This document shows positions 1-4,523 of a stretch of DNA of 8,356 bases, in pieces. The position numbers and the translations under genes are program-made. The stretch spans positions 1 to 8,356 of the forward strand of contig JALOLW010000162.1 in NCBI GenBank assembly GCA_025455795.1. The letters run 5' to 3'. Every line of letters begins with the position of its first letter. Position 1 is the first letter of the stretch. The notes beneath the pieces were generated by a model. That model was not told where the DNA came from and ran no database searches. It was given only the letters and a program-made list of their open reading frames with translations. Origin of the DNA: Spirosomataceae bacterium (GTDB taxonomy: Bacteria > Bacteroidota > Bacteroidia > Cytophagales > Spirosomataceae).

Positions 1-735
1 GTTTTCGGGGGCTAAATCAAACGCCCGCGACGCCCGAATAAGCTGTGCTTGGGTAGCATTTTTGGGAAATTCGGGGCGAATTTGGTCGTTTTGAACGCCG
101 TACAACCAAGTCGTAAAGAGCATTTGCTGCGCGCCACCACGGTACCAGTTGCCTTGTTCCCAAAACTCGCCCACTTTGCCCACACCCGCGCCGAAGCCCT
201 GCGCCACCATCGCCGCCAACGCGGGGTGATTGAGCGAGGCCACGGCCATTTGCCATTCGGCGGTAGAAGAGCAGCCAATTACGCCAATTTTGCCGTTGCT
301 CCACGGTTGTTTTGACATCCACTCAAACGCATCGTAGCCGTCGGTGGTGGGCGTACCGAGAATGTCCCAGTCGCCTTCCGAAAAATACCTGCCACGCTCA
401 TTCTGCACCACGTAAGCATAGCCACGACTCACGGCATCGAGGGCCGACTGATAAGCGCGGGCGTTCATCTCACCGTTGCCCCAAGTGTTGAAATTGTAGG
501 GCGTTTTGGAAAAAATAATCGGAACGGGTTTGTCGGTTTTGGGGCGAAAAATATCGGTGCAGAGCCGCACGCCGTCGCGCATGGGCATCATAATTTTTTG
601 GTCAATGATGGCAATGGCTTGCAGTTTTTTGAGTGCGTCTTCTTGGGCTTGGAGACCAAACGCCCACAGTAAGGCAAAAAAGAGCAGTACTTTACGAGAA
701 TTTCGCAGGGATTTCTGATTGTATTGGGTTTTCAT
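1..735 (-). CDS. Secreted CocE/NonD-family serine hydrolase (X-Pro dipeptidyl-peptidase S15-like), 3' end outside window
   Basis: An open frame of 245 codons runs leftward from an ATG at 733-735 to base 1 without a stop, so only the N-terminal part is present. The first ~30 residues form a typical Sec signal peptide: basic start with RNSRK, hydrophobic VLLFFALLWAFGL, then a cleavage-like LQAQ around residues 28-31. The rest reads as the alpha/beta-hydrolase core of the CocE/NonD/S15 group: MPMRDGVRL near residues 51-58, RGRYFSEGDWD near 114-124, DGYDAFEWM near 132-140, then KIGVIGCSSTAEWQ, in which Ser156 is the probable nucleophile (G-x-S context; the family usually has GxSYxG). Known members hydrolyse esters or amides or cleave X-Pro dipeptides; the substrate here cannot be told. 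The catalytic Asp and His and the C-terminal jelly-roll domain would lie beyond the edge, since family members are commonly around 550-650 residues. The gene is divergent from the aminotransferase, with 53 bp between starts. Confidence 0.88.
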   Translation of the reverse strand, partial: MKTQYNQKSLRNSRKVLLFFALLWAFGLQAQEDALKKLQAIAIIDQKIMMPMRDGVRLCTDIFRPKTDKPVPIIFSKTPYNFNTWGNGEMNARAYQSALDAVSRGYAYVVQNERGRYFSEGDWDILGTPTTDGYDAFEWMSKQPWSNGKIGVIGCSSTAEWQMAVASLNHPALAAMVAQGFGAGVGKVGEFWEQGNWYRGGAQQMLFTTWLYGVQNDQIRPEFPKNATQAQLIRASRAFDLAPEN

Positions 736-758
736 ACACAATTATAGTTTAGGAGTAT

Positions 759-766
759 TATTTTTG
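759..766 (+). promoter_or_regulatory. Putative -7 element (TATTTTTG) for the aminotransferase gene
   Basis: TATTTTTG matches the Bacteroidota -7 consensus TAnnTTTG and lies 22 nt before the ATG at 789, leaving a leader of about 15 nt. A -33 TTTG at normal spacing is not evident. It sits 7 bp from the oppositely oriented element at 774-781, so the two divergent promoters would overlap. Confidence 0.4.
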
Positions 767-773
767 TCGCGTT

Positions 774-781
774 CAAAACTA
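774..781 (-). promoter_or_regulatory. Putative -7 element (TAGTTTTG) for the leftward hydrolase gene
   Basis: Read on the minus strand, 781-774 is TAGTTTTG, a full match to the Bacteroidota sigma-A -7 consensus TAnnTTTG. It would give a leader of roughly 30 nt before the ATG at 735. No clear -33 TTTG at the usual ~19-nt spacing is visible (a TTG lies 24 nt away), so the call rests on the -7 match and its position alone. Confidence 0.4.
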
Positions 782-788
782 CAAAAAA

Positions 789-1616
789 ATGATGTATTGT
801 TACCTCAACGGTGATATAATTCCTACCGAACAAGGCTCGCTCCAACTCAATGACCTCAGCCTGTTGCGTGGCTACGGGATGTTCGATTACTTTCGTACTT
901 ACAACGGTGTTCCGTTTGAGTTTGACAGTTATTGGCAGCGATTTACCAAATCTGCCGCTATGATGCGCTTGCCCGTGGCGATTTCCAAAACCGACGCCGA
1001 AGCGATTTTGGCCGAACTGTACCAGCGCGTGCAGCAGCCGGATATTGCTTATCGCTTCATTCTTACGGGCGGCTACTCTCCCGACAGCGTGAGCATGATT
1101 CAGCCCAATCTTATCATCAAGGCCGAAAACCTCCCCAAAGACAATCCCGAAGGCCGCACGAGGGGTATCAAAGTGATGCCGTTTGAGTTTGTGCGCGATA
1201 TGCCCGAAATCAAAACCACCAACTACCTCCATATGATACGCCTCGCCCACGAGATGCAAGCGCAGGGCGCGGCAGATTTGATGTACCACAAAGACGGTCT
1301 CGTGAGCGAACTCACGCGCAGCAATTTCTTCATTTTCAAAGGCAATACCCTCGTCACGCCCAATGCCAACATTCTGCACGGCATCACGCGGCGGGTGGTG
1401 CTTGAGCTTGCAGAGGAGGCGTTTGCCGTCGAAATTCGCCCGCTGCACGTACAAGAGTTGGCCGAAGCCACCGAAGCCTTTACTACCAGCAGTACCAAAT
1501 GGGTGATGCCCATTGTTCAGATTGGTCGCCAGAAAATAGGCGACGGAAAGCCTGGCAAAAACTCACTTCGCCTGTTGGAGCGTTTTGACGAAAAAGTAGC
1601 AGGATACGGAAAATAA
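789..1616 (+). CDS. Class IV (fold type IV) PLP-dependent aminotransferase
   Basis: 275 residues, the normal length for the class that contains branched-chain aminotransferase (IlvE), D-amino-acid aminotransferase and aminodeoxychorismate lyase (PabC). Visible hallmarks are the N-terminal YLNGDIIP strand, the LLRGYGMFDYFRTYNG segment (residues 25-40), the probable PLP lysine Lys142 in EIKTTNYL, the GLVSELTRSNFF motif (170-181) whose Glu174 should contact the pyridine nitrogen, the phosphate-binding GITR (198-201), and TSSTKWVMPI (233-242). The protein is cytosolic. The reaction would be PLP-dependent amino-group transfer to a 2-oxo acid. The RGYGMFDYFR segment differs from the E. coli IlvE pattern, and substrate choice between L-branched-chain, D-amino acid and other substrates cannot be settled by eye, so no symbol is given. 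Two ATG codons stand in tandem (789 and 792); the first is taken. The next gene begins 28 bp downstream on the same strand. Confidence 0.93.
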   Translation: MMYCYLNGDIIPTEQGSLQLNDLSLLRGYGMFDYFRTYNGVPFEFDSYWQRFTKSAAMMRLPVAISKTDAEAILAELYQRVQQPDIAYRFILTGGYSPDSVSMIQPNLIIKAENLPKDNPEGRTRGIKVMPFEFVRDMPEIKTTNYLHMIRLAHEMQAQGAADLMYHKDGLVSELTRSNFFIFKGNTLVTPNANILHGITRRVVLELAEEAFAVEIRPLHVQELAEATEAFTTSSTKWVMPIVQIGRQKIGDGKPGKNSLRLLERFDEKVAGYGK

Positions 1617-1644
1617 CCCCCAACGCTTTGATTACTTAGACTGC

Positions 1645-2208
1645 ATGAATTGGTATCGCTTCTTTACGTACATCATTTTACTGATTTCATTTACAACTTT
1701 GGCGTGGGTGCTGTGGGCACTCAAACCTGCCGACCGTACCCTCGTCAATTACGTATCCATCATCGGGTCTATCGCTTCTACGGCGGGGTTGTTTTTGGCT
1801 TATATTCAGATACTTACCATCAAAGAAGAAACCCAAAAAACCCGTGCAAGGCTTGATGCTTCCATTCATCAGGTACAGCGGGTGCTGATGACCGCCGATT
1901 TGGATCGCTCCGTCAAAATTATCCAAGATGCCCAGAACTACCTCAATCAAGAAAAACTCGAAATCGCTTACGTGCGAATGAAAGACTTACGGAGCTTGTT
2001 GCTGAGTTTTAAAGGCAATGCTGACTTCCAAAAACTCACGAACCAGTCGCTTTTTCATCACTACTTCACCGATTTGCAGATAGACTTGGACAACCTCAAA
2101 ATATACTTGCTCGACCATTCACGCAAAATCAACCTGCCGCGTATTTTACAGCATCTCGAAGCGTTTGAGGTACAATTGATTGACTTTGAAAACGAATTAA
2201 AACGATGA
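1645..2208 (+). CDS. Unrecognised two-helix membrane protein with long helical cytosolic tail
   Basis: 187 residues that I do not recognise as a named family. Two hydrophobic helices occupy about residues 6-26 (FFTYIILLISFTTLAWVLWAL) and 36-57 (the stretch containing GSIASTAGLFLAYIQI), separated by a short loop with Lys27, Asp30 and Arg31. From residue 58 onward the protein is charged and predicted almost wholly helical, starting KEETQKTRARLDASIHQVQRVL, with heptad-like spacing that could form a coiled coil or bundle. No catalytic motif is visible. With both termini on the cytosolic side the tail would be inside the cell. The stop overlaps the next start as ATGA, so the two proteins are probably co-translated partners. 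The design (TM hairpin plus helical tail) resembles many small anchors and effector-type membrane proteins, but that is analogy, not assignment. The start is the ATG after a 28-bp gap from the aminotransferase; no Shine-Dalgarno is seen. Confidence 0.85.
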   Translation: MNWYRFFTYIILLISFTTLAWVLWALKPADRTLVNYVSIIGSIASTAGLFLAYIQILTIKEETQKTRARLDASIHQVQRVLMTADLDRSVKIIQDAQNYLNQEKLEIAYVRMKDLRSLLLSFKGNADFQKLTNQSLFHHYFTDLQIDLDNLKIYLLDHSRKINLPRILQHLEAFEVQLIDFENELKR

Positions 2209-2570
2209 TTCCTGAGCATTTCAAACAGCTTATTCAGAAACTATCTGAAAAGACCAAGGCGCAATGCGCCCATTGGACGCGCACCAGTGGCGAAAACGAG
2301 TACAAACTCCAACTCAATGGTGGTGAGGTGATTACAATAGATAAGTGGCTCGACAAACGGCAGAACTATCGGGTAGAAATGCTCGTCTATAACACCGAAA
2401 GTGAGATTGTGGACAGGCTCACTTTTACCGAACACGACCAAGAGTTTGTGGTGTTGGACCAATTTTATGACGTGGTGCGTCGGTCGTTTTTTAAAGTAGA
2501 TAGTACCTTTCAAAAAATCATCCAAGAGATTGATAATCAAGACAATGTTGGCTTCAAGCCTGTTACATAA
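2205..2570 (+). CDS. Unrecognised small soluble protein, translationally coupled to the membrane protein upstream
   Basis: 121 residues with no signal peptide or membrane segment, so cytosolic. The likely fold order is an N-terminal amphipathic helix (FKQLIQKLSEKT, 6-17), a strand pair around YKLQLNGGEVITID (33-46), a second strand pair around YRVEMLVYNTESEIVDRLTF (55-74), and a long C-terminal helix (about 79-111) holding LDQFYDVVRRSFFKVDSTFQ. This helix-strands-helix layout, with a conserved-looking Y-x2-VRR-x3-K-D segment, matches a type of small stand-alone protein I associate with many bacterial genomes, but I cannot name the family or a function. The ATG (2205) lies inside the last codons of the preceding gene, an ATGA overlap implying coupling and roughly equal production. 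It converges on gldD with only 19 bp between stops. Confidence 0.82.
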   Translation: MIPEHFKQLIQKLSEKTKAQCAHWTRTSGENEYKLQLNGGEVITIDKWLDKRQNYRVEMLVYNTESEIVDRLTFTEHDQEFVVLDQFYDVVRRSFFKVDSTFQKIIQEIDNQDNVGFKPVT

Positions 2571-2576
2571 GCGTCT

Positions 2577-2607
2577 GAAAATCTGATTTTTACTGATTTT
2601 CTTTTTT
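2577..2607 (+). terminator. Possible weak intrinsic terminator for the rightward aminotransferase group
   Basis: GAAAATC (2577-2583) and GATTTTC (2595-2601) form a perfect 7-bp inverted repeat around an 11-nt loop, followed directly by six T residues on the plus strand. The stem is AT-rich and the 3' half overlaps the last codons of convergent gldD, so it may be chance. No T tract follows in the leftward direction, so it would serve only the rightward transcript. Confidence 0.35.
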
Positions 2608-3312
2608 CCATCGAAGCGTATTGAGCAGGTGGATGATGTCTTTGCGGATGAAATCTATGGCGGGTTGGAGAGAGTCTTGCTTCTCGGCGACGTTGAAATA
2701 CAAAGCCCCGCGCAGGTAGTGCGTAGTAGTATCGGTGGTATAAAACTGTACAAAACTCGGCACGTCGCCGTTGAGGTCAATCACTACTGCGGTTTTTCCC
2801 GACTTCGTTTTGAGTACTTGTTCACGCATTCCCGATGCTTTAATCTGGTGTTTTCCAGCGAGTTTGTAAGCATCATTGATAAATCCCTGCAAGCGTTTCG
2901 GGTCGTTTTGGACGGGTTTGTAGGTCAACTGAATGGCCGCGTCGAGCGTGGGATACGATACAAAAATCCAGTGTGGTTCGGCTTTGGCAAAAGTATCGGG
3001 CACCAGTACTGCCCCTTTGGAATACTCAAACGTATAAGGGTGCGATTCGGTCATCGGCTGATACACCTGCGCGGGCAAGTCCATGCGCGGATAGCCTTTG
3101 GGTTTGGGGGCGTAGTCGGCAGTATCAGAGCCGCAGGAGGTAAGCAGTAGGCAGTAGGCAGCAAGCAGTAGGCAGTGGGCAGTTTTTAGTTTACAGTTTA
3201 CCGTTTGTAGTTTACCGTTTATAGTTTGCAGTAAGCCTAACGAATAACGAATAACCAATAACCAATAACGGGTAATGAAGTTAAAAGACATAGCTAATTT
3301 CTTTAAAGTCAA
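2590..3312 (-). CDS. gldD: Gliding motility lipoprotein GldD
   Basis: The mature part matches the GldD family: YAPKPKGYPRMDLP (about residues 67-80) right after the lipid-attached cysteine, HPYTFEY (91-97), GKHQIKA (153-159), VQFYTTDTTTHYLRGALYFNV (188-208), and the C-terminal DIIHLLNTLRWKK (225-237). GldD is an essential part of the Bacteroidota gliding/type IX secretion machinery in Flavobacterium johnsoniae; its biochemical role is not known. The lipobox is LTSC with Cys60. The first 60 residues are unusual. From the ATG at 3312 (overlapping birA by 32 bp) or from Met8 at 3291 (overlapping by 11 bp), the leader is 53-60 residues, against about 20 for a normal lipoprotein signal. Residues ~15-58 are encoded by three 7-bp repeat arrays, including the hydrophobic core HCLLLAAYCLLLTSC. 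The real start is therefore uncertain; it could be an internal TTG or CTG inside the arrays. The gene is probably cotranscribed with birA. Family assignment is firm, start is not. Confidence 0.93.
   Translation of the reverse strand: MTLKKLAMSFNFITRYWLLVIRYSLGLLQTINGKLQTVNCKLKTAHCLLLAAYCLLLTSCGSDTADYAPKPKGYPRMDLPAQVYQPMTESHPYTFEYSKGAVLVPDTFAKAEPHWIFVSYPTLDAAIQLTYKPVQNDPKRLQGFINDAYKLAGKHQIKASGMREQVLKTKSGKTAVVIDLNGDVPSFVQFYTTDTTTHYLRGALYFNVAEKQDSLQPAIDFIRKDIIHLLNTLRWKKENQ
3140..3181. repeat. Heptanucleotide array A, six units of GTAGGCA type
   Basis: Six 7-bp units in perfect register: GTAAGCA, GTAGGCA, GTAGGCA, GCAAGCA, GTAGGCA, GTGGGCA. Read on the minus strand, three units make 21 bp or seven codons, which is why the GldD signal peptide repeats with a seven-residue period (CLLLAAY, then CLLLTSC). 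The array ends 5 bp short of the lipobox Cys codon. Confidence 0.95.
3187..3235. repeat. Heptanucleotide array B, seven units of nnGTTTA type
   Basis: Seven 7-bp units: TAGTTTA, CAGTTTA, CCGTTTG, TAGTTTA, CCGTTTA, TAGTTTG, CAGTAAG. It is more degenerate than its neighbours, with the first two bases and the last base varying. On the minus strand a pure version would contain TAA in one phase of each 21-bp cycle; the substitutions present keep the gldD frame open (encoding QTINGKLQTVNCKLK). Confidence 0.92.
3239..3270. repeat. Heptanucleotide array C, 4.5 units of AACSAAT type
   Basis: AACGAAT twice, AACCAAT twice, then a partial AACG. The array stops 10 bp from the birA stop codon. On the minus strand it encodes RYWLLVIRYS in the gldD leader, again with a seven-residue period. 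Confidence 0.95.
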
Positions 3313-4039
3313 AGTATTCCAAACGATTTTCGATTTGTACGGCCAGCAGCCCCGTAGGACTTACGCCCACAATCATTCCTTCAAATTCTTCTTCATTTTT
3401 TTTGAAACGATGCGGCTCTTGGTAACGAAACAAACGCTGTAAATAACGCTGTTTGAGGGTGGCTTGGTGTCCATTGCGCAGCAAAAGATAATTTTTTTCC
3501 AAGGCTTCGAGCAGTTGGGGCAGTAGTTTTTCCAAATCATATTCCTGTTGGGTCAGCAATCTCAACGATGTCGCCTGTGGATTTTCAAAGGTAAGTTGGT
3601 TGATATTCAGCCCCATCCCTACGACTGCGCTTTCGAGGCGGTTGTTTTGAAGCGTATTTTCTATCAAAATGCCACCGAGTTTTCGGTTTTTTGCGTAAAT
3701 ATCGTTGGGCCATTTGATACTGACCTCATCGCCCAGGTAGGTTTCCAAAAAATCATGCACCCCGAGTGAAACGGCGATGTTGAGCGAAAACTGCGCTTGC
3801 GCCAACAAAAAACGGGGCTTCAAAACAAGCGAAAGGGTAAGGTTTTCTCCCGCTTGGGCGAGCCACGTATTGCCGCGCTGTCCGCGCCCTGCGGTTTGGT
3901 AGTCAGTAATGACAACTGCCCCTTCGTGGGCTTGGCCGCAGCGCAACAATTCTGCCGCCTCGTCGTTTGTGGACTGACAAGATGGCAGATAAATGATTTT
4001 TTTACCAACAAAAAGCGTTTTGGGCTGAATTTTGTACAA
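3281..4039 (-). CDS. birA: Biotin--[acetyl-CoA-carboxylase] ligase, monofunctional (no HTH)
   Basis: 252 residues of the biotin protein ligase (BPL/LplA) catalytic domain. The enzyme makes biotinyl-5'-AMP and transfers biotin to the lysine of carboxylase carrier proteins in the cytosol. Visible motifs are LPSCQSTNDEA (18-28), TDYQTAGRGQRGNTW (45-59) with the biotin/AMP-binding GRGQRG loop at 51-56, SIKWPNDIY (107-115), KLGGILIE (120-127), VVGMGLNIN (139-147), and a small C-terminal domain with EGMIVGVSPTGLLAV (220-234). The N-terminal winged helix of the E. coli-type repressor is absent, so it should not be a DNA-binding biotin regulator. The start is a TTG (4039-4037): an in-frame TAA lies five codons upstream and MYKIQPKTLF fits the start I expect for Bacteroidota homologues. 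It is divergent from rsfS with 37 bp between starts, and its 3' end overlaps gldD. Confidence 0.95.
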   Translation of the reverse strand: MYKIQPKTLFVGKKIIYLPSCQSTNDEAAELLRCGQAHEGAVVITDYQTAGRGQRGNTWLAQAGENLTLSLVLKPRFLLAQAQFSLNIAVSLGVHDFLETYLGDEVSIKWPNDIYAKNRKLGGILIENTLQNNRLESAVVGMGLNINQLTFENPQATSLRLLTQQEYDLEKLLPQLLEALEKNYLLLRNGHQATLKQRYLQRLFRYQEPHRFKKNEEEFEGMIVGVSPTGLLAVQIENRLEYFDFKEISYVF

Positions 4040-4046
4040 AGTTTTG

Positions 4047-4054
4047 TAATTTTA
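4047..4054 (+). promoter_or_regulatory. Possible -7 element (TAATTTTA) for rsfS
   Basis: TAATTTTA matches seven of eight positions of TAnnTTTG and lies 22 nt before the rsfS ATG. A TTTG at 4019-4022 is 24 nt upstream, wider than the usual ~19. It lies in the 37-bp divergent gap with birA, the only place a separate rsfS promoter would normally fit. Confidence 0.3.
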
Positions 4055-4076
4055 GACGCAATTATAAAAATAACGC

Positions 4077-4460
4077 ATGAAACAACGCAAATCAAACACT
4101 ATATCTTCTGAACAGCTCTGCCAATTGGTCGTCAAAGGAATGCAAGAAAAAAAGGGCGTGGACATCGTTGTGATGGATTTACGCGACGTAAAAAATGCCT
4201 TCACCGATTTTTTTGTGATTTGTACGGGTAACTCTGATACCCAAATTGAGGCATTGGCCGATTCGGTTGAAGTCGAAGTACAAAAAATTACGAATGAGCT
4301 TCCTTGGCAAAGAGAAGGCCGCTTGGCCAAAGAGTGGATTCTATTGGACTACATTGATGTCATCGCGCACGTATTCAAAAAAGACCGTCGTGAGCATTAT
4401 GGTTTAGAACAACTCTGGGGCGATGCCGTCATCACCGAAATCGAAGAAGCATTGGCTTAA
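4077..4460 (+). CDS. rsfS: Ribosome silencing factor RsfS (Iojap/YbeB, DUF143)
   Basis: 127 residues, normal for the family. RsfS binds ribosomal protein uL14 (L14) on the free 50S subunit and blocks joining with 30S, lowering translation in stationary phase or starvation. Family hallmarks are VVKGMQEKKGVDIVVMDLRDV (residues 18-38), FTDFFVICTGNSDTQIEALADSVE (42-65), the G-R-A-K-EWILLDYIDVIAHVF segment with E101 and W107 equivalents between about 86 and 106, and the terminal REHYGLEQLWGDA (111-123). The short Lys/Arg-rich start fits a ribosome-binding protein. It is rightward, 63 bp upstream of ftsH, the order known in many Bacteroidota, and probably cotranscribed with ftsH at least in part. 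Confidence 0.95.
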   Translation: MKQRKSNTISSEQLCQLVVKGMQEKKGVDIVVMDLRDVKNAFTDFFVICTGNSDTQIEALADSVEVEVQKITNELPWQREGRLAKEWILLDYIDVIAHVFKKDRREHYGLEQLWGDAVITEIEEALA

Positions 4461-4495
4461 ATTGAACATTCACGCCATAAATCACGTTAAATCAA

Positions 4496-4503
4496 TACCT
4501 TTC
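4496..4503 (+). promoter_or_regulatory. Possible -7 element (TACCTTTC) for ftsH
   Basis: A seven-of-eight match to TAnnTTTG in the 63-bp rsfS-ftsH gap, 20 nt before the ftsH ATG. No convincing -33 box is present, so ftsH may rely on transcription from upstream of rsfS. Offered only as a candidate. Confidence 0.22.
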
Positions 4504-4523
4504 ATTTTTTAATTAGCAACAAC

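Noticed and set aside
49..315. Plus-strand frame near the left edge
   Set aside because: It lies opposite the hydrolase frame that is open from 735 to 1 and carries the signal peptide and the serine motif.
732..1454. Long open frame on the minus strand opposite the aminotransferase
   Set aside because: It mirrors the aminotransferase, whose residues match a known family along its whole length; the antisense protein has no recognisable motif.
2629..3150. 173-codon plus-strand open frame opposite gldD
   Set aside because: The minus-strand reading matches GldD family motifs throughout; the plus-strand product is featureless.
3140..3270. CRISPR-like array
   Set aside because: The units are 7 bp, contiguous and without spacers, so they are simple tandem repeats.
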